A stretch of DNA of 50,209 nt, taken from positions 360,891 through 411,099 of the forward strand of contig NZ_POSO01000001.1 in NCBI RefSeq assembly GCF_002993975.1. Direction: 5' to 3'. The stretch comes from Apilactobacillus micheneri (lineage in GTDB: Bacteria > Bacillota > Bacilli > Lactobacillales > Lactobacillaceae). Both the position numbers and the translations under genes were made by a program. This document shows, piece by piece, positions 10,864-20,525 of this stretch; the first letter of the stretch is position 1; each line of letters opens with the position of its first letter. The notes under the pieces are model-generated. The model saw nothing but the letters and a program-made list of their open reading frames with translations. It was not told where the DNA came from and did not search any database.

Positions 10864-13800
10864 TATTCAAATTTCCTGTATGTTCTTTATCTAATGCTAG
10901 AACCAATTTCATCAATTCATTCATCCATTTATCTTCAGACATAGTTGGCTGAACGGTTAATGCAATTTGCATTTTACCATCAGCGGTCCCAATCATTGAA
11001 CGAAATTCAGTTGCTGCAATTGCTTTTAGTACTTGCTTACTATCATAAAATTCAGTTCCAATTTTAGATAATGTAATCACAATTTGTTTAGTGCCTCTGG
11101 TAATACTTTGCACTAAAGCAGTACTTGCATACATTTTAATTCTACTAATTGTTAATAAATTGGTAACTGCCTTTGGATAATCACCAAAACGATCAATCAT
11201 ATCAGATTGTAATTCGCGATATTGATCATCGTTACTCATTTGCCTAATTCGTTTGTATAATTCAATCTTTTGTTGTGTATCTTGAATATATTCATCTGGT
11301 AAATAAGCTTCAACATTTAAGTCCATATGAGTTTCAACTTTAGCATCCGTCTTACGACCGCGTTTTCTAGCCACTGCATCGGAAAGCATTTCTGTATACA
11401 TATCATATCCAACTGAATCTACAAATCCGGATTGTTGTTTACCTAATAAATTACCAGCACCACGCAATGATAAATCACGCATAGCAATTTTAAAACCAGA
11501 ACCCAATTCAGTAAAATCACGAATTGCTTCTAAACGATTTTCAGAAACCTCAGTTAGAACTTTATTAGGCTTATACATAAAGTAAGCATAAGCAACACGG
11601 TTAGAACGACCAATGCGTCCACGAATTTGATACAACTGTGATAATCCCATATGATCAGCATTTTCAACGAATAGCGTATTAGCATTTGGAATGTCCACAC
11701 CAGTTTCAATAATAGTAGTAGTTACCAATACATCATATTCGCCATTTACAAAATCATATAGCACTGATTCCAATTGATTTTCCGTCATTTGGCCATGAAT
11801 ATAACCAATTCTGGCATCTGGAACTAGTGCTTGTAAATGATTCACTGTCTTTTCAATATCGGACACTCGATTATGCATATAAAAGACTTGGCCACCACGA
11901 CTCATTTCTCGATTAATTCCTTCACGAATTGCACCAGCATTTTCTTCCATTACATATGTCTGAATAGGATAACGATTAGCGGGTGGGGTTTCAATCACTG
12001 ATAAATCACGTACCCCCATCATCGACATATTCAAAGTTCTAGGAATTGGTGTTGCAGTCAATGTTAAAACATCAACGTTCGATTTTAACTCTTTAATTTT
12101 TTCTTTGTGTTTTACACCAAAGCGTTGTTCTTCATCTACTAATAACAATCCCAGGTCTTTAAATTTAATATCTTTAGATAATAAACGATGGGTCCCGACA
12201 ACAATATCAACACTACCATCCAACAAACCATCTTTAGTAGCATTTAATTGTTTTCGAGTTCTAAATCTTGATAAAACTGAAATATTGATAGGAAATCCTT
12301 CAAAGCGATTAAGCATCGTTTCATAATGTTGATGCGCTAAAACAGTTGTTGGTACTAAAAAGGCAACTTGTTTGCCCGCCTCAACTGCTTTAAAAGCAGC
12401 ATGCAAGGCCACTTCTGTTTTCCCATAACCAACATCCCCTACTAACAAGCGATCCATTGGATGTGGCTGTTCCATATCATTCTTAATTTCTTCCGAACTA
12501 CGCACTTGATCAGGAGTAGGTTCATATGGAAATGAAGCTTCAAATTTATCTTGATATTCATCATCTTTAGGAAAGGCAAAACCTTTTTGAGCAGATCTTT
12601 TAGCATAAAGATCAATTAAATCATCAGCAATATCTTCAATCTTGCCTTGAACCTTACGTTTAGTCTTTTGCCATTCACTACCACCTAATTTGTTGACACG
12701 TGGATGCCGATCTTCTGATGAAACATATTTTTGAATTAAATTTAATTGTGTAACCGGAATAAATAATTGTGCATTATCACGATAAGTAATCGTAATGTAA
12801 TCTTGATGTTTACCATCAACCTCCATTGTCTTCATACCTTCGTATTTACCAATCCCATGATTAGCATGCACAACGTAGTCCCCAGGCTTTAGATCAGTAT
12901 AACTTTTAATTCTTTGTGCATTCGAAAAAGTTTGTCGACGTGGACGTTTTTTATGCACTTTAGAAAACATTTCTGATTCAGTGATAACAACTAATTGATT
13001 AATTGGAATTTCAAATCCATTTTTTAATCTTTCTGGGATAACCTGGACTTTATGTGGCAAAATATTATCAGCAGTATTTTGAACGACTTCAATTTCAAAA
13101 TCATTTAAAGTTTGCGTAACCTTCTGCATACGATTTTTATCTTTAACTAAAATAATTACGGTTTCACCTTGTTTTGACCACTTATCAATTTCAGTTTTTA
13201 ACAAGGGCATTTGACCGAAGAATTTTTGCATTGGACGCACTTTGATATCTTGCAATTGGGTTAATTTAATATTACCTAAACCTTTTTGAAATAACGAAAA
13301 CAATATTTCAGCTTGCTTAACTTTATGAAATTGTTCTTTAAAATCTAAAGTTATTTTATCAGTAGATAATAGTTCGGCATGTTCCAATTTATCTTCAGCC
13401 CAATTATTTTCATCAGTCATTAACTGACGATCAGAATCTAACAAACGGCTATAATCATCAAATAATATCGCACCATCATCAGGTACATAATCAAATATTG
13501 AATTAGGTTGATTGAATAAGTCCTTGGCATATAAAAGCCAATTACTATCAACAATGCCCTTCTTCATATCATCAATAATTGGTTGAACAGCATTAGACAA
13601 CTTTTGCTTGTCATCATCATTTTTAATTGAAAGTAATCTTTGATTTAAAGTATCGCTAACTTTATCAGAAGCCTTTTTTCTTTCCTCTGCACTAACTACC
13701 ATATCATTAGCAGGTAAGACCGAAACTTTTTGTGTATTCTCAATACTACGTTGATTAGAGATATCAAAATATCTTAACGAATCAACCTCAGTATCAAAAA

Positions 13801-14380
13801 AGTCAATTCTGATAGGATACTCTGAGTTTAATGGATAAATATCAACAATCGAGCCTCTAATAGAAAATTCTCCCGGTGCTGCAACCATCTTTTCAGGATT
13901 ATATCCCATTTGATAAAGCATTGATCTTAGTTGTTCTATCTCAATGTCCATCCCAGTTTCAATAGTTAATTTAGATTGATTAAAACTATCAACATTAGGT
14001 AAATATCTCTTAACTCCAGAGACAGAAGTCACTACTATCTTGGGCTTTTTACTTTGCAAAGCATTTAGTGCTAACACCCTAGCAGCTTTAAACTCTGGTG
14101 AACTAGTTGCAATTTCTGCCGCCAAAACTTCTTCAACTGGAAATTCTAAAACATCCTCTGGTGGCAAAATATTTTGCAAATCTTCAACAATATCAGAAAC
14201 TCGCGATAATGAATCGGTCACAATTAAAAACGTCTTTTGTGTAGCTTGCATCAAAGTTGCAATTAACATTAATTTGGCTGAACCAGAAAGTCCAGTTACC
14301 AACTGACGATGATTAGGTTTTAAATCTTCAATTATCGAAGAATATTGTGGTAATTGAGAGAAAAATTGTTTGATTTCCAA
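10853..14380 (-). CDS. mfd: Transcription-repair coupling factor
   Basis: DNA translocase that removes stalled RNA polymerase from lesions and recruits UvrA. The 1175-residue length is standard. Domains in order are a UvrB-like module (about 1-350), the RNA polymerase-interacting domain (near 490-570), RecG-type helicase motors with Walker A GDVGYGKT (near 650) and DEEQ (near 748), the TRG region and a C-terminal UvrA-blocking domain. The start is TTG, with AGAGGGGG upstream. It follows pth by 23 bases and overlaps the flippase gene, so pth-mfd-flippase is likely one transcript. Confidence 0.97.
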   Translation of the reverse strand: MEIKQFFSQLPQYSSIIEDLKPNHRQLVTGLSGSAKLMLIATLMQATQKTFLIVTDSLSRVSDIVEDLQNILPPEDVLEFPVEEVLAAEIATSSPEFKAARVLALNALQSKKPKIVVTSVSGVKRYLPNVDSFNQSKLTIETGMDIEIEQLRSMLYQMGYNPEKMVAAPGEFSIRGSIVDIYPLNSEYPIRIDFFDTEVDSLRYFDISNQRSIENTQKVSVLPANDMVVSAEERKKASDKVSDTLNQRLLSIKNDDDKQKLSNAVQPIIDDMKKGIVDSNWLLYAKDLFNQPNSIFDYVPDDGAILFDDYSRLLDSDRQLMTDENNWAEDKLEHAELLSTDKITLDFKEQFHKVKQAEILFSLFQKGLGNIKLTQLQDIKVRPMQKFFGQMPLLKTEIDKWSKQGETVIILVKDKNRMQKVTQTLNDFEIEVVQNTADNILPHKVQVIPERLKNGFEIPINQLVVITESEMFSKVHKKRPRRQTFSNAQRIKSYTDLKPGDYVVHANHGIGKYEGMKTMEVDGKHQDYITITYRDNAQLFIPVTQLNLIQKYVSSEDRHPRVNKLGGSEWQKTKRKVQGKIEDIADDLIDLYAKRSAQKGFAFPKDDEYQDKFEASFPYEPTPDQVRSSEEIKNDMEQPHPMDRLLVGDVGYGKTEVALHAAFKAVEAGKQVAFLVPTTVLAHQHYETMLNRFEGFPINISVLSRFRTRKQLNATKDGLLDGSVDIVVGTHRLLSKDIKFKDLGLLLVDEEQRFGVKHKEKIKELKSNVDVLTLTATPIPRTLNMSMMGVRDLSVIETPPANRYPIQTYVMEENAGAIREGINREMSRGGQVFYMHNRVSDIEKTVNHLQALVPDARIGYIHGQMTENQLESVLYDFVNGEYDVLVTTTIIETGVDIPNANTLFVENADHMGLSQLYQIRGRIGRSNRVAYAYFMYKPNKVLTEVSENRLEAIRDFTELGSGFKIAMRDLSLRGAGNLLGKQQSGFVDSVGYDMYTEMLSDAVARKRGRKTDAKVETHMDLNVEAYLPDEYIQDTQQKIELYKRIRQMSNDDQYRELQSDMIDRFGDYPKAVTNLLTISRIKMYASTALVQSITRGTKQIVITLSKIGTEFYDSKQVLKAIAATEFRSMIGTADGKMQIALTVQPTMSEDKWMNELMKLVLALDKEHTGNLNNEK

Positions 14381-14403
14381 TTTAGTTTCCCCCTCTTGTA
14401 ATC

Positions 14404-14961
14404 TTAATTATATTTATTTTCTAAACGGCTAAATTCTTTACCAGCAACAAAATCTTCTAAGGCTGCAACTGAATTATCAGCTGCTTTGTCAAAATCAGGT
14501 TTTTGTTCTGTAGTGAATTTACCTAGTACATAATCGACAACACTTTCTTTTGTTGGATGACCAGTTCCCACTCTGACACGGTTAAATTTATCAGTTTGCA
14601 AATGGGCAATTAAACTTTTGATTCCATTATGACCACCAGCTGAACCATGATTTCTTAATCTAATTTTGCCAACCGGTAAATCCATATCATCATAAACTAC
14701 TACTAGATCTTCTAGCGATAGTTTAAAATATTTCATTAATGGGCCTACTGCTCGACCAGATTCATTCATAAATGTTAAAGGTTCAACTAACATAACCTTT
14801 TCACCGTCAATTACTCCTGATCCAAATTTAGCTTCCATTTTTCTAGTAGATAAATCAATATCATGTTTTTCAGCAAATTTATTAACTACTGAAAATCCTG
14901 TATTATGTCTAGTTCCATCATATTGTGGACCAATATTTCCTAATCCAACAATCATCTTCAT
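14404..14961 (-). CDS. pth: Peptidyl-tRNA hydrolase
   Basis: Releases peptides from prematurely dropped peptidyl-tRNA. Its 185 residues are a normal length. Visible signatures are GLGNIGPQYDGTRHNTGF (catalytic His in RHNTG near 20), DDMDLPVGKIRLR and GSAGGHNGIKS. The ATG follows AAGGAG at good spacing. It is the first gene of the leftward mfd cluster and divergent from ldh, an arrangement I recall from other lactobacilli. Confidence 0.97.
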   Translation of the reverse strand: MKMIVGLGNIGPQYDGTRHNTGFSVVNKFAEKHDIDLSTRKMEAKFGSGVIDGEKVMLVEPLTFMNESGRAVGPLMKYFKLSLEDLVVVYDDMDLPVGKIRLRNHGSAGGHNGIKSLIAHLQTDKFNRVRVGTGHPTKESVVDYVLGKFTTEQKPDFDKAADNSVAALEDFVAGKEFSRLENKYN

Positions 14962-14996
14962 ATTTAAGCTCTCCTTATTTTAACTAATTATTATAA

Positions 14997-15005
14997 ATTA
15001 TATCA
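14997..15005 (-). promoter_or_regulatory. pth promoter, extended -10
   Basis: The minus strand has TGATATAAT about 35 bases before the pth ATG. No good -35 is seen. It is the probable start of the pth-mfd transcript. Confidence 0.55.
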
Positions 15006-15120
15006 TAATTAAGGCTTTTTTCTGGAATTCAACAATGCAATATAGGATTAATATATATAGAAAATCTTAAGAAAATACGATTTTTTGAGGGTATATCCTT
15101 ACGAAATCAAATTTTAATGA

Positions 15121-16118
<998 letters not shown>

Positions 16119-16134
16119 TATAATTTAATAAAAG

Positions 16135-16167
16135 AGCCACGTTGAATTTCTCAACGTGGCTTTTTTT
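16135..16167 (+). terminator. ldh terminator
   Basis: A perfect 11-base stem (16135-16145 with 16151-16161) has a five-base loop and is followed by seven T. Confidence 0.92.
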
Positions 16168-16175
16168 ATTTGATA

Positions 16176-16199
16176 AATAATTAATAAATATTAATTATT
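16176..16199. repeat. 11-bp AT-only inverted repeat before cbpA
   Basis: AATAATTAATA and its exact reverse complement are separated by two bases. The repeat lies between the ldh terminator and the cbpA -10 (TGCTAAAAT, 16202-16210). It could be an operator or a chance result of high A+T. Confidence 0.4.
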
Positions 16200-16252
16200 T
16201 ATGCTAAAATGAGAATATTAGACATTTTCTAATATTTAAAGGAGTGACATAT

Positions 16253-16894
16253 ATGTTATTAAAATCTTTAGTAAAACCAAAGAGTAGATTAGTTACTGTA
16301 ACGGAAAATGTATCTTTAAAAGATGCATTAAATGTTTTAGAGGAATCAGGATTTAGATGTGTGCCTATTTTAGATGAAACAGGTACTATCTTTAGAGGAA
16401 ACATTTATAAAATGCATATTTATCGTCATAAGTCACGTGGCGGTGATATGAATTTGCCTGTAACAACTTTATTAAAAAATGCTACAAAATTTATTAGTGT
16501 TGACTCAGCATTTTTCCATGTATTCTTCTCAATTAAAGATTTACCTTATATTGCTGTTTTAAGCAAAGAAAACAAATTTTATGGTATTTTAACCCATACT
16601 AGATTGTTAGATATGCTATCACAATCATGGAATGTTAATATTGGTAGTTATGTAATAACTGTCTTAGCTCCTGGTAATCGCGGTGATTTAGAAGCAATCT
16701 CTAAAATTATAACAAAGTATACATCTATCGCTAGTGTTATAAGTTTAGACGCACAGGAAGGTGAACTTGTACATAGAATCATGTTTACATTACCTGCAAA
16801 TGTTGATAAAGACTTATTAAATCGAATTACTTCTGCTCTTGACCGTAAAGCATTTAGGGTTGCAGAAATTGAGGATTTAAATGATGAAAGATAA
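16253..16894 (+). CDS. cbpA: CBS- and ACT-domain protein, probable c-di-AMP binding CbpA
   Basis: The 213-residue product has two CBS motifs (about 1-130; GFRCVPILDETG and FYGILTHTRLLDML) followed by an ACT-like domain (about 138-205; GSYVITVLAPGNRGDLEAI). This layout matches CbpA of Listeria and lactobacilli, which binds cyclic di-AMP. The downstream partner is unknown. A GTG at 16244 overlaps the ribosome site. The ATG at 16253, eight bases after AAAGGAG, is preferred. The gene is monocistronic, with an extended -10 (TGCTAAAAT) and a terminator shared with mazF. The ligand is inferred from the family, not seen. Confidence 0.75.
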   Translation: MLLKSLVKPKSRLVTVTENVSLKDALNVLEESGFRCVPILDETGTIFRGNIYKMHIYRHKSRGGDMNLPVTTLLKNATKFISVDSAFFHVFFSIKDLPYIAVLSKENKFYGILTHTRLLDMLSQSWNVNIGSYVITVLAPGNRGDLEAISKIITKYTSIASVISLDAQEGELVHRIMFTLPANVDKDLLNRITSALDRKAFRVAEIEDLNDER

Positions 16895-16895
16895 T

Positions 16896-16929
16896 AAAAA
16901 GATGCGATTTTATAAATCGCATCTTTTTT
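16896..16929. terminator. Bidirectional terminator between cbpA and mazF
   Basis: AAAAAGATGCGATTT (16896-16910) pairs perfectly with 16915-16929 and carries an A-run and a T-run on the two sides. It serves the converging cbpA and mazF transcripts. Confidence 0.9.
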
Positions 16930-16946
16930 TATTTTATGTATTAAAA

Positions 16947-17300
16947 TTACTGAACCCCAACACTTAACTTCAAAGCTTTATCGATACGTTGCATAAATTT
17001 ATCACTTAAATGATCAACTCGATCATTTAAACGTTGTTTATCGATTGTTCTGACTTGTTCCAATAAAACAACAGAATTTTTTTCAATTTTTGTTCTATCA
17101 GCACTAATGCCTACATGGGTAGGCATTTTAGGCTTTGAAATTTTAGCAGTAATTGCAGCCACAATAACAGTAGGACTGTAATGATTACCAATATTGTTTT
17201 GAATAATCAATACTGGTCTCATCCCACCTTGTTCTGAACCAATTACTGGTGATAGGTCAGCATAAAAAATATCGCCACGTTTAATTTCAACGTTTGACAA
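16947..17300 (-). CDS. mazF: MazF-family endoribonuclease toxin
   Basis: Sequence-specific mRNA interferase of the MazF/EndoA (NdoA) family. It shows [29 protein letters not shown] and [11 protein letters not shown] in the expected order, with the conserved Arg in GMRPVL and the Thr of AITAKI. The upstream ATG at 17309 abuts the AGGGG ribosome site, so I choose TTG at 17300 (nine-base spacing), giving 117 residues, the normal size. It follows the antitoxin gene by 12 bases. The alr-antitoxin-toxin order is the same as in B. subtilis and many lactobacilli, which fits a chromosomal housekeeping TA pair. Confidence 0.93.
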   Translation of the reverse strand: MSNVEIKRGDIFYADLSPVIGSEQGGMRPVLIIQNNIGNHYSPTVIVAAITAKISKPKMPTHVGISADRTKIEKNSVVLLEQVRTIDKQRLNDRVDHLSDKFMQRIDKALKLSVGVQ

Positions 17301-17312
17301 TCTTAACATCCC

Positions 17313-17579
17313 CTATCTAAATCTCATTCTAATCAATTTATTTTCTGCATCTGCTTCACAAGGTGCAAATTCACGAGATATTTCTTGATTAAGATTACCC
17401 ATTTCGGTATATCCATTAATCATAGAATTAATTAATAAATAGTCATCAAGCATTGGACTAACTTTAACACTTCTTTGGTTATCTAATTTTGCTGAAATAC
17501 CATTAGCGATTTCATTTAACTCATATTGAGCTGATGAATCTCTGTTAATGTTAAAATAAGTTCCATTATTCAATACCAT
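17313..17579 (-). CDS. mazE: MazE/EndoAI-type antitoxin
   Basis: Labile partner of the MazF toxin. The 88-residue protein is poorly conserved, but its C-terminal half (GYTEMGNLNQEISREF then CEADAE) aligns by eye with the toxin-binding tail of B. subtilis EndoAI (GYMEMAKIN...ECEAE). The N-terminal part would be a divergent ribbon-helix-helix DNA-binding domain. I cannot verify the fold. AGGAG lies ten bases before the ATG. It sits between alr and mazF, with 37 and 12 base gaps, and is probably cotranscribed with alr and autoregulated. Confidence 0.8.
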   Translation of the reverse strand: MVLNNGTYFNINRDSSAQYELNEIANGISAKLDNQRSVKVSPMLDDYLLINSMINGYTEMGNLNQEISREFAPCEADAENKLIRMRFR

Positions 17580-17616
17580 ATATAAATTACTCCTATTTTT
17601 CTAAATTATATTTATA

Positions 17617-18731
17617 TTAGTTAATATAAACTCGTTTCAGACGATTAGTAAATAAACAAGCAACCTCATAATGAATTGTATCACAATAATTAGCAATATC
17701 CTGTAAAGTTATCTCTTTATCACCATTTTTACCAACAATTGTAACCTTTGTTCCAACAGGTACTTCTTCAGGTAATTTTATCATTAGTTGATCCATACAT
17801 ACGCGCCCCACAATTGGACATTCATATCCATTTACTAACAATGAAAATCCCTGCATTTTCCTAGTAATACCATCAGCATAGCCAATTGGTACTGTTCCAA
17901 TCCATTGTTGTTCTTTCGTTGTATAAGTAGCACCATAACCAATAGAATGATTAGGACTTACCAACTTACAATGAACAATCTCGCTAGTTAAAGATAAAGC
18001 CGGATATAATTTAAATGGAGGTTTTACATATCCTCCCGAAGGATTTAAACCATAACCCGCAATACCATATCTTACCATATTACCATTACATTGACTATGC
18101 CACAAGCTGGTAGCAGTATTTGATACATGTACATACTTAGGTCTAGGATTAACAACTTTCATAAAATCATTAAATCTGCTTACCTGTAAATCAAAATATG
18201 TCTTGTCATGTTCATCAGCTGTAGCAAAATGAGTAAAAATCCCTTCAAAATCAAAATTATTGTTTTTTTTCAAATAATCAATAGCAGCTTTTAATTCTGT
18301 AGTATTTTGAAAACCAATTCTTCCCATTCCGGTATCTAATCCCAAATGAACATGTAATAATAAATTAGTATTTTTTAATATTTCATTCGCACGTTTTAAC
18401 CACTCCAAAGAAGCAACAGTTACTGAAATATTTTTTGGGCAATTAATGAGACATCTTCAATTCGACTAATCCCTAAAATTAATATAGGCTGCTTAAAACC
18501 AGCATCTCGCAATTCAATACCTTCATCTAACATTGCAACACAAAAACCATCAGCACCGGCTTTAACAGCTGTTTCAGCAACTTGAATTGCCCCATGTCCA
18601 TATCCATTAGCTTTAACTACCATAAACAAAGCAGCATTATTTTGTAAACGTTGTTTTTCAGCATTAATATTTTTATATATGGCACTTCTATCAATAATTA
18701 ATTCAGCATTACGATGCTTTGCTACCACCAT
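17617..18731 (-). pseudogene. alr: alr, alanine racemase, split by one-base frameshift
   Basis: PLP enzyme that makes D-alanine for peptidoglycan. A complete racemase of about 371 residues is spread over two frames. The first 103 residues carry the PLP lysine motif VVKANGYGHG (Lys40). They end at a TAG/TAA-type stop after IAQKIFQ. The second frame resumes at VTVASLEWLKR and carries GLDTGMGRIG, the catalytic Tyr in GYGATY and GRVCMDQ. The minus strand reads CA6TATTTCAG where A7 would keep the frame, so one A is missing in the run at 18431-18436. All other residues look functional. The start ATG has GGAGG nine bases upstream. This is a homopolymer error, a phase-variable run or a recent mutation. 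Confidence 0.92.
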
Positions 18732-18786
18732 AATATTTATCCTCCAATTAACACTAGTTATAATTTAATTGTATATCTATGATAAC

Positions 18787-18825
18787 AAAAAAGCTATCGA
18801 CTTATATTATAAATCGACAGCTTTT
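18787..18825 (-). terminator. cshA terminator
   Basis: On the minus strand AAGCTGTCGA pairs with TCGATAGCTT (one G-U pair), with TTATA/TATAA extending the stem, followed by six T. It separates cshA from alr. Confidence 0.85.
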
Positions 18826-18833
18826 ATTAAAAA

Positions 18834-20360
18834 TTAATCTTTGTTTTTAATTGTAAAAGACTTATTTGGACGACGCTTTGAAGAATGGTTATCATTGTGA
18901 TGATTACCACCATTACGGCGCTTACCACCATGATTAAATCCACCACCATTACGATGGTTATTATTTCTTCTAAAGTTACCACGACGACCGCCGCCATGGT
19001 GCCCACCACCACGATGGAATCCACCGCCACGATGATGCTTGTTACGACTTGGCAATGGTCTTTCAGATGAGATATGGACTTTAACTTGGTTTCTAGTCAT
19101 CTTACTTAATAGGACTGAAACTAAATCTTTTGCATCATAATCTTCTAATAATTGATCAGCAGTATCAGCAAACTTTTCAACTTTAGTTTTCTTAATTAAT
19201 GAACCAATTTGTTTAGTAGCAGCCTTTAATTGTCCCTTCAATGCTTCATCAGCTGAAGGTGGCTTCAATGGTAACATTCTAACTTTAGTTAGCTTTTCAA
19301 TATCTCTCAAGTAACTAGTTTCGTTAGGTTCAACAAAAGTCATTGAAACCCCATGATTACCGGCACGACCAGTACGACCAATTCTATGAACATAACTTTC
19401 TGAATCTTGAGGGATATCATAGTTATAAACATGAGTAACTCCTGAAACATCAATTCCACGAGCTGCAACATCAGTAGCAACTAAGACATCAATTTTATCA
19501 TTTTTAAATTCACGCATAATTTGTGAACGACGATTTTGAGTTAAATCACCGTGTAATCCAGCAGCACGATAACCTCTCAATAGTAGTCCCTTTGATACTT
19601 CATCAACACGACGCTTAGTACGACAAAATACAATTGTTACTTTTGGTGCTTGAATATCAAAGAATCTAGTCATTACATCGAATTTTTCAAATTGCTTTAC
19701 ACGAATATAATATTGATCGATTAAATCAGTAGTTAATTCTTTAGCTTTAATTTTAACTTGCTTAGGATCCTTCATGAACTGAACCCCAACACGTTTGATA
19801 GATGGTGGCATTGTAGCTGAGAACAATAATGTTTGTCTTTCTTCAGGAACTTGTTTAATGATATTTTCAATATCTTCCAAGAATCCCATGTCTAACATGT
19901 CATCAGCTTCATCTAGAACCAATGTTTTAACATTAGCCAACTTTAAAGTACGACGATTAATATGATCTAATAAACGACCTGGAGTACCAACCACAACTTG
20001 TGGATGACGCTTCAAATCCTTAATTTGTCTTCTAATATCTGAACCACCATATACGGCAGTAGTATTTACACCCTTATTTTTACCAAAACGACTAATTTCG
20101 CTTTGGGTTTGAATAGCTAATTCACGGGTTGGTGAAATAACTAAAGCTTGAACATTAGGATTTTCTAAATCGATATGTTCGATAATTGGTAAAGCAAAGG
20201 CAGCTGTTTTACCAGTACCTGTTTGGGCTTGTCCCAAAACATCTTCACCTTTTAATGTTAAAGGAATAGTTTCAGCTTGGATTGGGGTGGCTTCCTTAAA
20301 ACCTTTTTCCTCAATTGCTTTTAATAAGTCTTCTGAAAGACCTAACTCTCTAAACTTCAA
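18834..20360 (-). CDS. cshA: DEAD-box ATP-dependent RNA helicase CshA
   Basis: RNA helicase linked to ribosome assembly, cold growth and RNA decay. It has the Q motif (GFKEATPIQAETIP), AQTGTGKT (about 47-54), PTRELA, DEAD (about 150), SAT and HRIGRTGRAG in order. The last 75 or so residues form a low-complexity Gly/His/Asn/Arg tail that should bind RNA. The start is TTG with AGGAGG eight bases upstream. The 165-base gap to murF is a possible long 5' leader, as in other cold-responsive helicase genes, but I see no defined element there. Lactobacilli often have acpS next, and it is absent here. Confidence 0.95.
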   Translation of the reverse strand: MKFRELGLSEDLLKAIEEKGFKEATPIQAETIPLTLKGEDVLGQAQTGTGKTAAFALPIIEHIDLENPNVQALVISPTRELAIQTQSEISRFGKNKGVNTTAVYGGSDIRRQIKDLKRHPQVVVGTPGRLLDHINRRTLKLANVKTLVLDEADDMLDMGFLEDIENIIKQVPEERQTLLFSATMPPSIKRVGVQFMKDPKQVKIKAKELTTDLIDQYYIRVKQFEKFDVMTRFFDIQAPKVTIVFCRTKRRVDEVSKGLLLRGYRAAGLHGDLTQNRRSQIMREFKNDKIDVLVATDVAARGIDVSGVTHVYNYDIPQDSESYVHRIGRTGRAGNHGVSMTFVEPNETSYLRDIEKLTKVRMLPLKPPSADEALKGQLKAATKQIGSLIKKTKVEKFADTADQLLEDYDAKDLVSVLLSKMTRNQVKVHISSERPLPSRNKHHRGGGFHRGGGHHGGGRRGNFRRNNNHRNGGGFNHGGKRRNGGNHHNDNHSSKRRPNKSFTIKNKD

Positions 20361-20525
20361 ATATGTTTCCTCCTAAACGAAACATTTTATACAATACCAT
20401 CACTAACTTGAGAAAAATCCGTTCCCACCATTACGTTAATGATTTGATTATAAAAATTCCGATAATCTAAAAAATGTAACTAGCCTATATTAAACCTTTT
20501 ATCCACAATTAGCAAATAAATTAAC

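Noticed and set aside
18827-19070. Met/Val/Thr/Ile-rich open frames in other frames and antisense within cshA
   Set aside because: They are frame shadows of the His/Gly/Asn/Arg repeat tail of CshA and have no start signals.
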